A DNA stretch of 64,000 bases from Ferrimonas balearica DSM 9799 (GCF_000148645.1 NC_014541.1:1798001-1862000); one strand, 5' to 3'; positions 25,676 through 37,204 are shown, counted from the stretch's first letter. Program-made: numbers and translations. The notes: generated from the sequence alone by a model not told the origin.

Positions 25676-26515
25676 TCACCGTCGCTGCTTCGCCAGTATC
25701 ACCAGCAAGATGCCCCCCAGTATCAGCACCGAGGCCAGCAGCAGACGTGCCGAAAGGCTCTCCCCCGCAAACAGGATGCCGCCGATGGCGGCGATGATTG
25801 GCACCAGCAGCTGCAGAATCGCGGCTCTGATGGCGGAAAGGTCTGACAGGGCGTAATACCAGAGGGCGTAGCCGATGCCCGACATTACCCCGCCGGAAAG
25901 CATCGCCAGTGCGACACCCTGAGTGGAGAGTTGCTGGGTATCAATGGTCAGTATCAGCAGGATTAGGGTGAAGGGCAGGGTTCTAAGGAAGTTGTCCCTC
26001 GTCGTGAGCAGGGGGTTATCGGCGCTCCGGCCCAACAGGGTGTAGGCTCCCCAGGCGATACCGGCGATGGCCATCAGGGTAAAACCCGTCAGCGACGGTG
26101 TGCTGACGCCAGGCAGCATCAGATAGGTAAACCCGGCAAACGCCAGGATCAGACCCAGCCACTCGATGGGCAGGAAGCGGTCACCGGCCAAGTAGCTGAT
26201 CAGCATCATCGAAACCTGAACCGCACCAAACAGGATCAAGGCTCCGGTTCCGGTCTCCAGCGTCAGGTAGGCGTAGGAGAAGGTGAGGGCGTACAGAAAC
26301 AGGAAAAAGGCCGCTTTCCAGCTTCCCTGACTGCCTCTGGGGGCCGCGCTCTGTCCGAATGAGGCAATAAACAGCAGGACAGCGATACCGGACAGCAGCC
26401 TTATCGAGGTGAAACTGGCGGCATCAATCTGTTGGTCACCCAGTGCCAGTCGGCACAGCACCGAGTTTCCGGCGAACGCAATCAGTGCCAGTGCGGTGGC
26501 GACGAGGGATTTCAT
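25676..26515 (-). CDS. DMT-superfamily EamA transporter
   Basis: 279 residues, ten membrane helices in two EamA repeats. It opens KSLVATALALIAFAGNSVLCRLAL and has the family landmarks TSIRLLSG and GAYTLLGR, ending with a basic KQRR. Such carriers export amino acids, metabolites or drugs across the inner membrane. I took ATG 26515, which gives the usual N-terminus; an in-frame ATG at 26584 would add 23 basic residues and lies 15 nt after the GNAT gene stop, so it may be co-transcribed with it. Substrate cannot be inferred. Confidence 0.82.
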   Translation of the reverse strand: MKSLVATALALIAFAGNSVLCRLALGDQQIDAASFTSIRLLSGIAVLLFIASFGQSAAPRGSQGSWKAAFFLFLYALTFSYAYLTLETGTGALILFGAVQVSMMLISYLAGDRFLPIEWLGLILAFAGFTYLMLPGVSTPSLTGFTLMAIAGIAWGAYTLLGRSADNPLLTTRDNFLRTLPFTLILLILTIDTQQLSTQGVALAMLSGGVMSGIGYALWYYALSDLSAIRAAILQLLVPIIAAIGGILFAGESLSARLLLASVLILGGILLVILAKQRR

Positions 26516-26599
26516 GCCGGGGGGACTGGCCAGAAGGGTCGCACGGCGTCGCTCTTGGCGGCGTGGCCAGAGCCGAGTGACCATGGAGGGGACGCGACG

Positions 26600-27232
26600 T
26601 CAGGCCTCAATGCCCTGGTGCATTGCGCCGACAGTGGCGTGGTTGATGTCATTGTCGTCAGTGGGCGGCAGGTGGGTATCGAGGGTGACGGTAAACTCCC
26701 CTTCGTCGTACACCAACTCGGTGGGATAGCCTTGGGTCTTGAGCAGCTTCAGCATGGCGTGATTCTCCGCATGCACCAGGGCAATCACCCGGTTGACGCC
26801 CCACTCCCGCCCGGTTTCCAGTAACTGGCGCACCAGCACCCGGCCGATGCCGCGGTGCTGCATCTCGTCAATTACCAGGCAGGAGAGTTCGGCCACGTCA
26901 GAGTCGGCCGTGGCCCGAATCAGTCGCCCCGCGGCCACCATGCGCTGTTCCGGCCCCCACAGCACCACCAAAGCCAGGTGGGTGTCGAAATCCACGTCGG
27001 TATAACGTGAAATCGCCTCCAGACTTGGGGCACTGATGACCCGGAAGAAACGCATGTAGAGGGTGCGCTCCGACAGGGTGGGGTAGATGTCCCGCATCTC
27101 ATACTTGTCCTCTGGCGTAATGGCGCGGATCACCACCGGCGTTCCATCCCGGGTATGGTCGGTCAGGAAAAGCCGGGCGGCTTCATCGGCATTCAGAGTT
27201 GGGCAGTGAGCGGGTGCTAATTCCATCGGCAT
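26600..27232 (-). CDS. GNAT acetyltransferase of the Pat/PatZ-domain type
   Basis: 210 residues, GNAT fold. The opening VVIRAITPEDKYEMRDIYPTLSERTLYMRFF strongly resembles the acetyltransferase domain at the end of PatZ-type protein acetyltransferases, followed by AELSCLVIDEMQHRGIGRVLVRQLLE (acetyl-CoA loop in QHRGIG) and LVHAENHAMLKLLKTQGY. It lacks the large acyl-CoA synthetase-like part of PatZ. It lies just past the terminator of acs, the classical Pat substrate, so a role in acetylating and silencing Acs is plausible but inferred. ATG 27232 is taken; the next ATG (27226) is possible. The Shine-Dalgarno is weak. Confidence 0.75.
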   Translation of the reverse strand: MPMELAPAHCPTLNADEAARLFLTDHTRDGTPVVIRAITPEDKYEMRDIYPTLSERTLYMRFFRVISAPSLEAISRYTDVDFDTHLALVVLWGPEQRMVAAGRLIRATADSDVAELSCLVIDEMQHRGIGRVLVRQLLETGREWGVNRVIALVHAENHAMLKLLKTQGYPTELVYDEGEFTVTLDTHLPPTDDNDINHATVGAMHQGIEA

Positions 27233-27335
27233 CGGACAATAAAAAGTTTCACCTTGGCGATTGTAGCAGGACAAATTCTGGCCGCTGTTTGACCATGATC
27301 GCAATTTGCCGCTGCCGCGACAGCAACGCTGAGTC

Positions 27336-27361
27336 AAAAAAGGCCCACGTTATGTGGGCCT
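27336..27361 (-). terminator. Intrinsic terminator of acs
   Basis: On the minus strand aggcccac / ataac / gtgggcctttttt. Confidence 0.88.
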
Positions 27362-27390
27362 AAGGTTGGGAAATGTCAGCGACTTACCGC

Positions 27391-29349
27391 TCAGTCCGCC
27401 TGGCGGTTCAGGCGGGTGTCGATAAGGTGGTCCAGCACGGCCGGATCCGCCAGGGTGCTGTTGTCACCCAGGGTGCCCACCTCGTCCGCGGCGATCTTGC
27501 GCAGGAAGCGGCGCATGATCTTGCCGGAGCGGGTCTTGGGCAGGCCCGGGGCCCACTGCACCAGGTCCGGTGAGGCGAGGGCACCGATTTCGCTGCGTAC
27601 CCATTGGCGCAGCGCCTGACGTAGCTCTTCGCTCTCCTCGACGCCCTGGTTGAGGGTGACGTAGGCGTAGATCCCCTGGCCCTTGATGTCGTGGGGGTAG
27701 CCCACCACAGCGGCTTCGGCCACCTGGGGGTGCGACACCAGTGCGGATTCAATCTCAGCGGTACCAAGACGGTGGCCGGACACGTTGATGACGTCATCGA
27801 CCCGGCCGGTGATCCAGAAATACCCGTCCTCATCGCGTTTGGCGCCGTCGCCGGTGAAGTACATGCCACGGAACGTTTTGAAGTAGGTCAGGACAAAGCG
27901 CTCGTGATCGCCGTAGACGCTGCGCATCTGGCCCGGCCAGGAGTCCAGCAGCACCAGGTTGCCTTCACCCGGGCCCTCAATCAGGTTGCCGAGGTTGTCC
28001 ACCAGTGCCGGTTGCACGCCGAAGAAGGGGCGGGTGGCACTGCCGGGTTTCAGGTCGGTGGCGCCGGGCAGCGGGGTGATCAGGCAGCCGCCGGTTTCGG
28101 TTTGCCACCAGGTGTCGACGATGGGACATTTGCCGCGGCCGATCACCTCGTGGTACCAGCGCCAGGCTTCCGGGTTAATGGGTTCGCCTACGGAGCCCAT
28201 AATGCGCAGGGTGCTGCCATCCATGCTGTCGAAGTGCTCGGTTCCCTGCGCCATCAGGGCGCGGATCAGAGTCGGCGCGGTGTAGAGGATATTGACCTTA
28301 TGACGGTCGATCATCTCACCCAGGCGACCGGCGGTGGGCCAGTTCGGCACCCCTTCGTGCATCAGGATGGTGGCGCCATTGGCCAGCGGGCCATACACCA
28401 TGTAAGAGTGGCCGGTGATCCAACCCACATCCGCAGTACACCAGTACACTTCGCCTTCGCGGTAGTCGAACACGTACTCGTGGGTCATGGAGGCGTACAC
28501 CATGTAGCCACCGGTGGTGTGCAGAACACCCTTGGGTTTGCCGGTGGAGCCGGAGGTGTAGAGGATAAACAGCGGGTCTTCCGCGTTCATTTCCCGGGCT
28601 TCGCAGAACTCGGAGGCGATGCTCATGACATCGTGCCACCAGATGTCCCGCCCAGCGACAAAGTTCACCTCTTCGTTGCCGGTGCGCTTGAGTACGATAA
28701 CGCGCTCAACGGTGGTGACGTCCGGATGGTCCAGCGCGGCGTCCACGTTGGCCTTGAGGGGAACGATACGACCGCCACGCACGCCTTCGTCAGAGGTGAT
28801 CACCACCTTTGACTGGCCGTCGTTGATGCGGCTGGCGATGGAGTCCGGAGAGAAGCCGCCAAAGATAACGGAGTGCACGGCGCCGATGCGGGCACAGGCC
28901 AGCATCGCCACAGCCGCTTCCGGCACCATCGGCATGTAGATGGTCACCACGTCGCCGCGGCGAACCCCCTGGCTGCGCAGGGCATTGGCGAACTTGCACA
29001 CTTCGCTGTGCAGCTCGGCGTAGGTCAGGGTGCGTTGTTCGGAGGCATCGTCGCCCTCCCAGATGATGGCGGTTTGGTCACCGCGCTGCTCCAGGTGGCG
29101 ATCAAGGCAGTTGTAGGAGGCGTTGAGGGTCCCGTCGTAAAACCACTTGATGTAGAGATTGTGATCGTCGAAGGAGACGTCACGGATCTTGGTGTAGTCC
29201 TTAAACCAGCTGATGCGCTGGCCGTGTTCGCGCCAGAAGCCTTCCGGATTCACCACGGATTCCTGGTACATCTTGCGGTACAGTTCGTCATTCACTTTGC
29301 TGCTCTGCGCCAGCTCGGGGCTGACGGGATAGAGAGACTGCGTACTCAT
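27391..29349 (-). CDS. acs: Acetyl-CoA synthetase
   Basis: 652 residues, full length. AMP-forming acyl-adenylate enzyme converting acetate, ATP and CoA to acetyl-CoA. Motifs: [12 protein letters not shown] (P-loop-like A3), [38 protein letters not shown], and the C-terminal [11 protein letters not shown], whose Lys is the known acetylation switch. ATG 29349 has AGGAGAGGG upstream; the longer open frame is rejected. The gene diverges from crbS, the sensor kinase that controls acs in Vibrio and Pseudomonas, and a GNAT acetyltransferase gene follows it. Confidence 0.97.
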   Translation of the reverse strand: MSTQSLYPVSPELAQSSKVNDELYRKMYQESVVNPEGFWREHGQRISWFKDYTKIRDVSFDDHNLYIKWFYDGTLNASYNCLDRHLEQRGDQTAIIWEGDDASEQRTLTYAELHSEVCKFANALRSQGVRRGDVVTIYMPMVPEAAVAMLACARIGAVHSVIFGGFSPDSIASRINDGQSKVVITSDEGVRGGRIVPLKANVDAALDHPDVTTVERVIVLKRTGNEEVNFVAGRDIWWHDVMSIASEFCEAREMNAEDPLFILYTSGSTGKPKGVLHTTGGYMVYASMTHEYVFDYREGEVYWCTADVGWITGHSYMVYGPLANGATILMHEGVPNWPTAGRLGEMIDRHKVNILYTAPTLIRALMAQGTEHFDSMDGSTLRIMGSVGEPINPEAWRWYHEVIGRGKCPIVDTWWQTETGGCLITPLPGATDLKPGSATRPFFGVQPALVDNLGNLIEGPGEGNLVLLDSWPGQMRSVYGDHERFVLTYFKTFRGMYFTGDGAKRDEDGYFWITGRVDDVINVSGHRLGTAEIESALVSHPQVAEAAVVGYPHDIKGQGIYAYVTLNQGVEESEELRQALRQWVRSEIGALASPDLVQWAPGLPKTRSGKIMRRFLRKIAADEVGTLGDNSTLADPAVLDHLIDTRLNRQAD

Positions 29350-29414
29350 CGGGTTTCCCTCTCCTGAAATGGGCGTGTTCAAAGTCTTCCAGCCACACTC
29401 AATAGGTGCCATAC

Positions 29415-29424
29415 GACCATGGTC
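29415..29424. promoter_or_regulatory. Palindrome in the acs-crbS intergenic region
   Basis: gaccatggtc is a perfect 10-bp palindrome about 65 nt upstream of acs and 95 nt upstream of crbS. It could be an operator or chance. Confidence 0.3.
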
Positions 29425-29517
29425 TAGTCGCCTTGTGGCCCGTCCTCTACCCAAACGCTTTTGAGACCAACGGTTTACTGGCACACTGTTGGGAAAACCA
29501 CCGCAATACTGGACGTT

Positions 29518-32500
29518 ATGCTCTCATCCCTCACCGTCATCATCGTGTCGCTCAGTTACGTCACGCTGCTGTTCCTTATCGCCTGGCTCGGTGAGCGTTG
29601 GGTCGGCAAACGCAAGGCGCAACTGGGGCCCTGGGTTTACGGCTTGTCGCTGGCGGTGTACTGCTCCTCCTGGAGCTTCCTGGGCACGGTGGGGCAGGCC
29701 AGCACATCGCCCTGGGCGTTCCTGCCGATCTACATCGGCCCAATCCTGCTGTTTACCCTCGGTTTTGGCTTTATTCGCAAACTGGTGATGGTGGCCAAGG
29801 CCCAGAACATCACCTCGGTGGCGGACTTTATCGCCGCCCGCTACGGCAAATCTCAGCTGTTGGCGGTGCTGGTCACGCTGATCGCCACCCTCGGCATCAT
29901 GCCCTACGTGGCTCTGCAGCTTAAGGCGATGGTGTTTTCGCTGGGGCTGTTTGCCGAGGATGGGTTTATCGATAACGATACCCTGGCGCTGCTGATTGCC
30001 CTGACTTTGGCGCTGTTCGCGATTCTGTTCGGCACGCGCAAACTGGATGCCACCGAGCACAATCCGGGGATGATCCTGGCGGTGGCGTTCGAATCCTTTG
30101 TGAAGCTGTTTGCCTTTGTGCTGGTGGGGATGGTGGTGACCTTTGGCCTGTTTGACGGGCCGATGGACATTCTGAACCAGGCCCGGGCCCAGGATGTGGC
30201 GCCGTCGATGGTGCTGGACCTGGCGGACATTGGGCCGGAGGTGCTGATCTCCATGGCCGCCTTTGTCTGCTTGCCGCGCATCTTCCATGTGATGGTGGTG
30301 GAGGTGGAGCAGACCGAATACGTCGACCGGGCCCGCTGGGTGCTGCCGCTGTATCTGGTGCTGTTCTCCTGCTTTGTGATTCCGCTGGCGCTGGCGGGCC
30401 GCGTGATGCTGGGGGATGCGGTTGCCGCGGACACCTACGTGATCAACCTGCCGCTGGCCATCGGCGCGGATGCGTTGGCGGTGATTGCCCTGCTTGGAAC
30501 CATCTCGGCGGCCAGTTCCATGGTGATCGTGGCGGTGGTGACCATCGCCATCATGATCTCCAACGAGTGGCTGGTGCCGCTGTTGCTGCGTTCGGGCCGC
30601 ATCCGCGGCAAGAGCTTTGACCAGTTCTCCATCGGCCTGCTGAATGCCCGGCGCCTGGTGATCGTGGTGCTGCTGGTGGCGGGCTTCCTGGCATATCGCC
30701 TGCTGGACAACACCGATACTCTGGCCCGCATCGGGATGCTGGCGTTTGGCGCTTTTGCCCAACTGGCGCCGGCACTGGTGGGTGGCCTGTACTGGAAGAA
30801 GGGGCACCGCAACGGAGTGTTGCTGGGCCTGCTGTTGGGCTTTGGTGGCTGGTGCTACGTGATGGCGCGCCCGATGTTGGGTCTGGAGCTGGACGGACTG
30901 CGGTTGCTCGGCAATATGAGTGACGACATGAACCATATCCTGCTGGCGCTGATGGCCAACGCGGCGGGTTATGTGGTGGGTTCGTGGTTGTCGCGGCCCT
31001 CAGTCACTGAGCGCATCCAGTCCGGTGCCTTTGTTCAGCTTCCGGGGATGCCCAAGGCCAACCATGGTCGGGTGGGTTCCATCAGTCAGCAGGACTTGCT
31101 GCTGCTCGCCAGCCGTTTTGTCGGCCCGGCCCGGGCCTACTCCTCCTTCTCCCAGTTCTTCCCGGACGCCATTGCCCGGGAGAGTTGGAACAAACCCTCC
31201 AGCGAAGCCCTGATTGAGCACACCGAGCGGCTGATTGCGTCGGTGTTGGGGGCGTCGTCGGCATCGGTGGTGATGGACAGCGTCATGCGTGGCCGCGACT
31301 TGGCACTGGATGAGGTGTTCTCGCTGGTGGATGAGGCCAGTGCCAAGATCCTGATGAGTCAGGACCAGTTGCGCGGCGCCATCGAACACGCCTTCGAAGG
31401 GATGAGCGTGGTGGACGGCGACCTCAATCTCGTGGCCTGGAACCAACGTTACGAGGTGCTGTTCGATTTCCCCGCGGACTTCCTCAAGGCGGGGATGCCG
31501 GTGGCGGAGATCATCCGTTACAACGCGGCGCTGGGCCGCTGTGGTCCCGGTGATGTGGAAACCCACGTCGATAAACGGGTGGCCTTTATGCGGGCCGGTT
31601 CCGCCCACACCTCGGAACGCCAGCATGCGGATGGCCGGGTGATTCGGATCCGTGGCAACCCGATGCCGGACGGCGGCTTTGTGATGACCTTCAGTGACAT
31701 CACCGATTTCCGTGCGCAGGAAGCGGCATTGAAAGAGGCCAATGAAAACCTGGAAGCCCGGGTGGCGGAACGTACCGCCGAGCTGGGCCAGCTTAACGCC
31801 CGGTTGATGGAGTCCAAAGCGGCCGAGGAGCAGGCCAACCAGTCCAAATCCCGGTTCCTGGCGGCGGTCGGTCATGACCTGATGCAGCCGCTCAACGCCG
31901 CGCGGCTGTTTACCGCGTCCCTGATGCAGGAAACCCGGATGCACCCGAAAGACCATGAAACCGTGGTGCACATCGCCGGCTCCCTGAAAGCGGCGGGGGA
32001 GATGCTGTCTGACCTGCTGGACATCTCCAAGCTGGACGCCGGTACCATGACCGTGGAGCGTCGGGCGGTGAACCTGGCCACGGTGCTGGAACCCCTGACT
32101 GTGGAGTTTTCCGCGATGGCGGCCAACAAAGGGCTGACCTTCCGTCATCGATTGCGGGATTTGACCCTGGACACCGACCCCAATCTGCTGCGTCGATTGG
32201 TGCAGAATTTCCTCACCAACGCTCTGCGCTACACCGATTCCGGTACGCTGCTGCTGGGCTGTCGTCGCCGTGGTGATGCGGTGGAGATCCAGGTGTACGA
32301 CACCGGCTGCGGCATCGCCGATGATCAGGTCGAGGAGATCTTTAAGGAGTTTCGCCAGGTCGAGGGGCAGGGTGAGCGTGCCGGTCTGGGCCTGGGTCTG
32401 GCGATTGCGGACCGCATCGCCAAGGTTCTCAATACCCCGCTTAAGGTGCGCTCCAGCCTGGGGATTGGATCGATGTTCTCAGTGACGGTACCGCTGGCCC

Positions 32501-32919
32501 GCTACAAGGTACAGGCCACCCGGGTCAGTGCGGTGCGTACCGCGCCACTGCAGGGGGTGAAGGTGCTGTGCATTGATAACGAGGAGGCGATTCTGGCGGG
32601 CCTGGAGAGTTTGCTGAAGCGCTGGCAGTGCAAGGTGGTGACCGCCAAGGATCTGGCCGATGCCCGGATTCGACTGGGGTTGAAGGGGTTTGCCCCCGAC
32701 ATCGTGCTGGCGGATTACCACCTGGATAATGGCCAAAGTGGTCTGGAAGCGATGGATGGCATTCGCAAGCTGTACGGTGCGGAGCTGCCCGGTATCCTGA
32801 TCACTGCTGATACCCGCAAAGAGCTGGTGGAAGAGGTGGAGAGCCGGGGCTATCGCTATATGGCCAAGATGGTGCGGCCCGCAGCACTAAGGGCGATGAT
32901 CTCCGCGTCGGTGAAGTGA
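29518..32919 (+). CDS. crbS: CrbS-type SSF-linked hybrid sensor histidine kinase
   Basis: 1133 residues. Residues about 1-500 form a sodium/solute-symporter-like (SLC5) membrane domain, beginning with [24 protein letters not shown] domain lies around 610-720 ([18 protein letters not shown]), a short coiled coil, a HisKA region with [20 protein letters not shown] (His about 787), a HATPase domain ([28 protein letters not shown]) and a C-terminal receiver ([12 protein letters not shown]). This is the CrbS/CbrA-like architecture; CrbS with CrbR drives the acetate switch by activating acs, and acs is divergent here. CrbR is not in the window. Confidence 0.9.
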   Translation: MLSSLTVIIVSLSYVTLLFLIAWLGERWVGKRKAQLGPWVYGLSLAVYCSSWSFLGTVGQASTSPWAFLPIYIGPILLFTLGFGFIRKLVMVAKAQNITSVADFIAARYGKSQLLAVLVTLIATLGIMPYVALQLKAMVFSLGLFAEDGFIDNDTLALLIALTLALFAILFGTRKLDATEHNPGMILAVAFESFVKLFAFVLVGMVVTFGLFDGPMDILNQARAQDVAPSMVLDLADIGPEVLISMAAFVCLPRIFHVMVVEVEQTEYVDRARWVLPLYLVLFSCFVIPLALAGRVMLGDAVAADTYVINLPLAIGADALAVIALLGTISAASSMVIVAVVTIAIMISNEWLVPLLLRSGRIRGKSFDQFSIGLLNARRLVIVVLLVAGFLAYRLLDNTDTLARIGMLAFGAFAQLAPALVGGLYWKKGHRNGVLLGLLLGFGGWCYVMARPMLGLELDGLRLLGNMSDDMNHILLALMANAAGYVVGSWLSRPSVTERIQSGAFVQLPGMPKANHGRVGSISQQDLLLLASRFVGPARAYSSFSQFFPDAIARESWNKPSSEALIEHTERLIASVLGASSASVVMDSVMRGRDLALDEVFSLVDEASAKILMSQDQLRGAIEHAFEGMSVVDGDLNLVAWNQRYEVLFDFPADFLKAGMPVAEIIRYNAALGRCGPGDVETHVDKRVAFMRAGSAHTSERQHADGRVIRIRGNPMPDGGFVMTFSDITDFRAQEAALKEANENLEARVAERTAELGQLNARLMESKAAEEQANQSKSRFLAAVGHDLMQPLNAARLFTASLMQETRMHPKDHETVVHIAGSLKAAGEMLSDLLDISKLDAGTMTVERRAVNLATVLEPLTVEFSAMAANKGLTFRHRLRDLTLDTDPNLLRRLVQNFLTNALRYTDSGTLLLGCRRRGDAVEIQVYDTGCGIADDQVEEIFKEFRQVEGQGERAGLGLGLAIADRIAKVLNTPLKVRSSLGIGSMFSVTVPLARYKVQATRVSAVRTAPLQGVKVLCIDNEEAILAGLESLLKRWQCKVVTAKDLADARIRLGLKGFAPDIVLADYHLDNGQSGLEAMDGIRKLYGAELPGILITADTRKELVEEVESRGYRYMAKMVRPAALRAMISASVK

Positions 32920-32932
32920 CCGACAGTGGCAG

Positions 32933-32966
32933 AAAAAACGCCCCCTAAGCGGGGGCGTTTTGTTTG
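32933..32966. terminator. Bidirectional intrinsic terminator
   Basis: aaaacgccccc / taagc / gggggcgtttt between crbS and the convergent Big2 gene. Confidence 0.92.
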
Positions 32967-32974
32967 TTGCTGTC

Positions 32975-35900
32975 CTATTGCGGCTCAAAGGCTCGGGTCC
33001 GTTCCACCACAGTGACGGTGGTCTGCCCCCGATAGCTGACGCCAGAGAGGTTGAGCTGCGCGGAGAGCGTGGCGCTTCCCTCCTCGAGTCCATACACCAC
33101 GCCATCGGCACCGCTGAACGTGGCAACCCGGTTGTCGCTGGAGATCCAGGCAGCGTATTGGGTGATCGCCACCTCGGTGCCGTCACTGAGCTCCGCCGTC
33201 GCCGTTAATGGCTGGATGGCGCCCACCTGAATTGTGGGGGCATCGGGCTCGATCCGGATCCCGGTGATGGTGACCGCACTGCCTTTCACCGTAACTTCCA
33301 GCGTGCCAGCGTAGGTTCGGTTGCCAACGGTGTATTGGCCGCGGAAGGCGGCCACGCCCTCAGCGATACCGCGAACCTGGCCGGGCAGATCCGTCAGTAC
33401 CGCGATGGTGGGATCAAACGCCTCCCAAACCGCATCCGCCGTCACATCCACCTCAGTGCCGTCCACCCAGATGGCGGTCGCGTTCAACTGCAGCAGGCCG
33501 TCCTTAAGGATGGTTTGGTTATCGGGCGTATAGCGCACGGTGCTGACGGTATCGTTCGGGTCGGTAATGGTGGCATTGATCGAGGCATTCACCCAGGAGC
33601 CCACATTGACGGCGCCGTTGATGGGGGTACGGCCGGTTTTAACGCCGTACACAAATCCGGTGCTGTCCACCTTTGCAATGGCGTCATTGCCCGGGCTCCA
33701 GATGGCCGTGTCGGACACATCGACCACCGAGCCATCATCAAACCGGGCCGTCGCATAGAGCTGGCGGGTGCTGCCAACCGGCATTTTCAGTTGCGAAGGC
33801 ACAATCTCTACCGATACGACGCTGACCATTGGCCCCAGCACTTTTAGCTGGCCCACGCCAAGGTAGCTTTGCCCGGCGTACTGGTAGCGGGCCTGGATGG
33901 TGGTTTCCCCATCCTTCAAGCCCAGGAACTGACCGTCACTGGCCAACTGCGCGGCAACCGTGGTGTCATCGATGGACCACTGTACTTGGTCGCTGACGTC
34001 GATGCGTCGCCCGTCATCCATCAATGCCGTGGCGCGGTAGGCCGCGGTGCCGTTGACCAGAATGGTTTGTTGCCTGGGGCTCAGGTCCAGTGCCAGCAGC
34101 TGCACCTCCGGTGCCTTCACCCGAACATAGGCTTGCGCCTGATACAGTCGGCCCTGATAAGCCCGGGTTGCCGTGATCACCGTTTCACCAACCCCATTGG
34201 CAATGACGTGGCCACCCGGCGCCACACTGGCAATGTCGGGGTCCCCCGACTGCCAGCTGACGTCTGAGGAGACCTCCTGTTCGCTGCCGTCGTCCAGCAG
34301 GGCATAGGCCTGAAGGCTGATGCCGCTGCCCAGCAGCAGATCGGTTTGCCCGGGGCGAACCTGAAGCGCGGTAATCGACACACTCTCTTCGGTCACCCAC
34401 AACTCGGCCTGAGCCTGATACAACACGCCATTGAGACCAAAGCTGGCCTGCACCTGAGTTGCGCCGCCGCGATGGCCGGTGGCCACACCTTGTTGAGTCA
34501 GGGTGGCCGTTGCGGCTTCGCCGGATTGCCAGCCGACCTTATCGCTGACATCGAGACGGGTGCCATCTTCAAGGGTTAAGGTCGCGGTATAGGGCTGAGT
34601 GCCGTCAACCAGAACCGAAGCGCGGAAGGGCGCCAGAGAGAACTCTCTGATCGATACGGTTGGTGCCAGCACAAACAGGCTGGCTTGCGCCTGATGCAGC
34701 TGCCCCTGATAGCCCAATGCGGCCTGGATGGTGGCCTGTCCCTCGGTGAGACCTTCCGCCACGCCAGTGCTGTTGATGACGGCGTTGGTGGATAAGGAAC
34801 GCCAGACAACCTGTTCGGTCACACGCTGCTTGCTGCCATCACTGAATATCGCTTCCGCCTCAAAGGCGAGGCTGTCGCCGATCAGAACGCTGTCCCGATA
34901 GGGAAACACCTGCAGCGACACCAGTGACAGGGTTGGGCTCAGGACGGTCAGGCTGGCATCAGCCTCCAGCAGGGTGCCGGGAAGCGAAGCCAGGATGTCC
35001 GCAGAGCCGGCACTCAAACCCGTTGCCTGGCCAGTGGCATCGATCACCGCAATGGCACTGGATTGGCTTTGCCAGTTCACTTCTGTGGTCACGTCATGGT
35101 CGCTGCCATCGCTGAAACGCGCGCTGGCGGTATAGCCGACCTGGCCGCCAATCAGGGTGCTGGCCCGGTAGGGGGTGATACTGAGGGATTCCGCCACCGC
35201 ATCGGTGACGGACAGCTTACCGCTGCCGCTCAGGCCCTGATAGCTGGCCTGAAGGGTGGCGTCGCCCACGGCGTGTCCCTGAGCCAGCCCAGCGGCACCA
35301 CCGCGACTTCCGACGGTAGCAAGGGTGGGTTGGTCGCTTTGCCATTGGCTGAACTGGGTCACGTCCCGTACCGAGCCATCGGTATAGCTCAGCAGGGCCT
35401 GGAACGGTTGGGTACGTCCAATGGGGGTGGCGGCCAGGGACGGGGTTACCGTCAGCGCGACCGGCTCCGCCTCGGAGAGGGTGACCTCGGCACTGGCGGA
35501 TAAGCCACCAAATGCGGCTTCAACGGTGGCGGTACCGGGCCTTTGACCTTGTATGCCGCCCGCGTCGGGGCCTGCGGCAACGAGCCAAAGTTTTTCGGGC
35601 TGAGCGGTACTCCAGGACGCGCGTTCACTGACCGTCTCTTCATGGCCATCGGTGTAACGTGCAATCGCGTGCAACCGGGATTCGACGCCAACCGGCAGCT
35701 CGATTTGAGCCGGGCTTATCTGCAGCGACTCTAGCATCGCATCGGTGACCGTTTGCACCGCTTCACCTTCCAGTCCGGCGACGCGGGCCGTGATGGTGGT
35801 ACTGCCGGGCTTGAGCGCCAGCGTGCGGTTGGCCAGCGCGCCGCTGCCGGAGAACTCCGCCACACTGACATCGCTGCTCTGCCAACTGACCCGCCGGGTC

Positions 35901-37204
35901 AGGTCCTGGATGTGGCCATCGCTGAACACACCCAGCGCCTGATAGGCGACACTGACACCAACGGGCGCGCTGGCCACCGGGGGGGAGACCTGAATCGAGG
36001 TCAATACCGCATCGGTGATGGTGACCCCCGTGGTCGCCTCTACGCCGCCAAAACTGGCCTGGATCTGGCTGTTACCCGGCTGCAATGCGACGGCGTCGCC
36101 CGCCTCGGAGCCGGCATTGACCATCTGAACCACGTCGGCCTCGCTGCTGCGCCAGATCGCTTCGCGGGTCACGTCGCGGGTGTGGCCATCACTGTAGTAG
36201 GCCAGCGCGGTATAGGTTCCGGTGGTGCCGGCGGGATAGACTCCATCGACCGGCGTTAACTGAAGGGCGGTGACGGAGGCATCGGTCACGTTGATGCCGG
36301 CCACCACACCGAAAGACTGTTTGGGTAATGTCAGCGTCGCTTCGAGCATCCCCAGACCAACAGCAATGCCTTTTACCAGGCCGGGATGGTTGGCTTCATC
36401 CATCGCTTCCAGATACTGCGCATCCAGGGCCCAGACCACCTCATTGGTGACGTCGATCCGCTGCTGTTCAGCCAATATCAGCGCGCTGTGCATCTGTATG
36501 CTGGTTCCCAGTGGAATGGAGGCATCGCTGGGTGTCACCTCCAGTGCGACCGGCTCCGCGTCCAGCACAACCAGACGGGCACTCTGCTGTTCCTCTTTCC
36601 AACTGACGATCACCTGAGTATCACCGGTGGCCAGTGCGTTAACCCGACCGGTACCGATGAGGTTGGCTACGGCGCTGTCTGCAACCGTCCATTGTGCGAC
36701 ATCGGTGATGGGGTGTTCGCTGCCGTCCTGATACAGCGCCAACGCCTCATATTGTTGCGTCAGTCCAACCAGAGTGAGGCTTTCAACGGGGGTGAGCCGC
36801 AGGCTTTGCAGTGTCTTATTGACGACCACCAACGACGCCTCGCTGGTGACGCCATCGAACTCGCCCCTAACCCGGGTTTCACCCACTGCCAGTGACGCCA
36901 GAAGACCACTGGTGTCGATGCTGGCGACGTTGCCGTCAATGACTTGCCAGGCCGTCTCAGCGGTGACATCGGCTTTGCGGTCGTCGCTGTAGATCGCGAC
37001 AGCGCGGTAGGGTTGAGTGACCCCAACGTCCAAGGTCTGATCGAAGGGTGTGATCTCCAGCGCCACCAGATGGGGGGCACAAGGGTTATCAGGTTGGCCA
37101 CAACCGGCAGAAGGAAAGCCGGAATGGCTGCCATTACAGGCCGACAGCATCAGGCCCAGCAGCAGGATTACGCTGCGGATTGTGAGGGTCAGGGGGCGGT
37201 TCAT
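32975..37204 (-). CDS. Big2 (bacterial Ig-like) repeat lipoprotein
   Basis: 1409 residues. Lipoprotein signal with lipobox LSAC (Cys23), then 15 tandem Big2-type units of about 85-90 residues filling nearly the whole chain. Units start with a pattern like LxLxPxxxxxxxG and include YxDGxxxDVTxxxxWxS and a GxxxG(x)AxIxA strand. Such proteins are long surface or periplasmic rods for adhesion or matrix attachment. No C-terminal sorting or secretion domain is visible. It overlaps the upstream ompA-like gene by 4 nt (ATGA), so the two are made together. The repeats are divergent, not identical, so this is an old expansion. Confidence 0.9.
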   Translation of the reverse strand: MNRPLTLTIRSVILLLGLMLSACNGSHSGFPSAGCGQPDNPCAPHLVALEITPFDQTLDVGVTQPYRAVAIYSDDRKADVTAETAWQVIDGNVASIDTSGLLASLAVGETRVRGEFDGVTSEASLVVVNKTLQSLRLTPVESLTLVGLTQQYEALALYQDGSEHPITDVAQWTVADSAVANLIGTGRVNALATGDTQVIVSWKEEQQSARLVVLDAEPVALEVTPSDASIPLGTSIQMHSALILAEQQRIDVTNEVVWALDAQYLEAMDEANHPGLVKGIAVGLGMLEATLTLPKQSFGVVAGINVTDASVTALQLTPVDGVYPAGTTGTYTALAYYSDGHTRDVTREAIWRSSEADVVQMVNAGSEAGDAVALQPGNSQIQASFGGVEATTGVTITDAVLTSIQVSPPVASAPVGVSVAYQALGVFSDGHIQDLTRRVSWQSSDVSVAEFSGSGALANRTLALKPGSTTITARVAGLEGEAVQTVTDAMLESLQISPAQIELPVGVESRLHAIARYTDGHEETVSERASWSTAQPEKLWLVAAGPDAGGIQGQRPGTATVEAAFGGLSASAEVTLSEAEPVALTVTPSLAATPIGRTQPFQALLSYTDGSVRDVTQFSQWQSDQPTLATVGSRGGAAGLAQGHAVGDATLQASYQGLSGSGKLSVTDAVAESLSITPYRASTLIGGQVGYTASARFSDGSDHDVTTEVNWQSQSSAIAVIDATGQATGLSAGSADILASLPGTLLEADASLTVLSPTLSLVSLQVFPYRDSVLIGDSLAFEAEAIFSDGSKQRVTEQVVWRSLSTNAVINSTGVAEGLTEGQATIQAALGYQGQLHQAQASLFVLAPTVSIREFSLAPFRASVLVDGTQPYTATLTLEDGTRLDVSDKVGWQSGEAATATLTQQGVATGHRGGATQVQASFGLNGVLYQAQAELWVTEESVSITALQVRPGQTDLLLGSGISLQAYALLDDGSEQEVSSDVSWQSGDPDIASVAPGGHVIANGVGETVITATRAYQGRLYQAQAYVRVKAPEVQLLALDLSPRQQTILVNGTAAYRATALMDDGRRIDVSDQVQWSIDDTTVAAQLASDGQFLGLKDGETTIQARYQYAGQSYLGVGQLKVLGPMVSVVSVEIVPSQLKMPVGSTRQLYATARFDDGSVVDVSDTAIWSPGNDAIAKVDSTGFVYGVKTGRTPINGAVNVGSWVNASINATITDPNDTVSTVRYTPDNQTILKDGLLQLNATAIWVDGTEVDVTADAVWEAFDPTIAVLTDLPGQVRGIAEGVAAFRGQYTVGNRTYAGTLEVTVKGSAVTITGIRIEPDAPTIQVGAIQPLTATAELSDGTEVAITQYAAWISSDNRVATFSGADGVVYGLEEGSATLSAQLNLSGVSYRGQTTVTVVERTRAFEPQ

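Noticed and set aside
29479-29494. Sigma54-like -24/-12 element (TGGCAC...TTGG) ahead of crbS.
   Set aside because: Spacing between the two parts is one base short and the -12 GC is missing.
29524-30936. 470-codon minus-strand frame opposite the membrane part of crbS.
   Set aside because: Gln/His-rich translation typical of antisense to a membrane domain.
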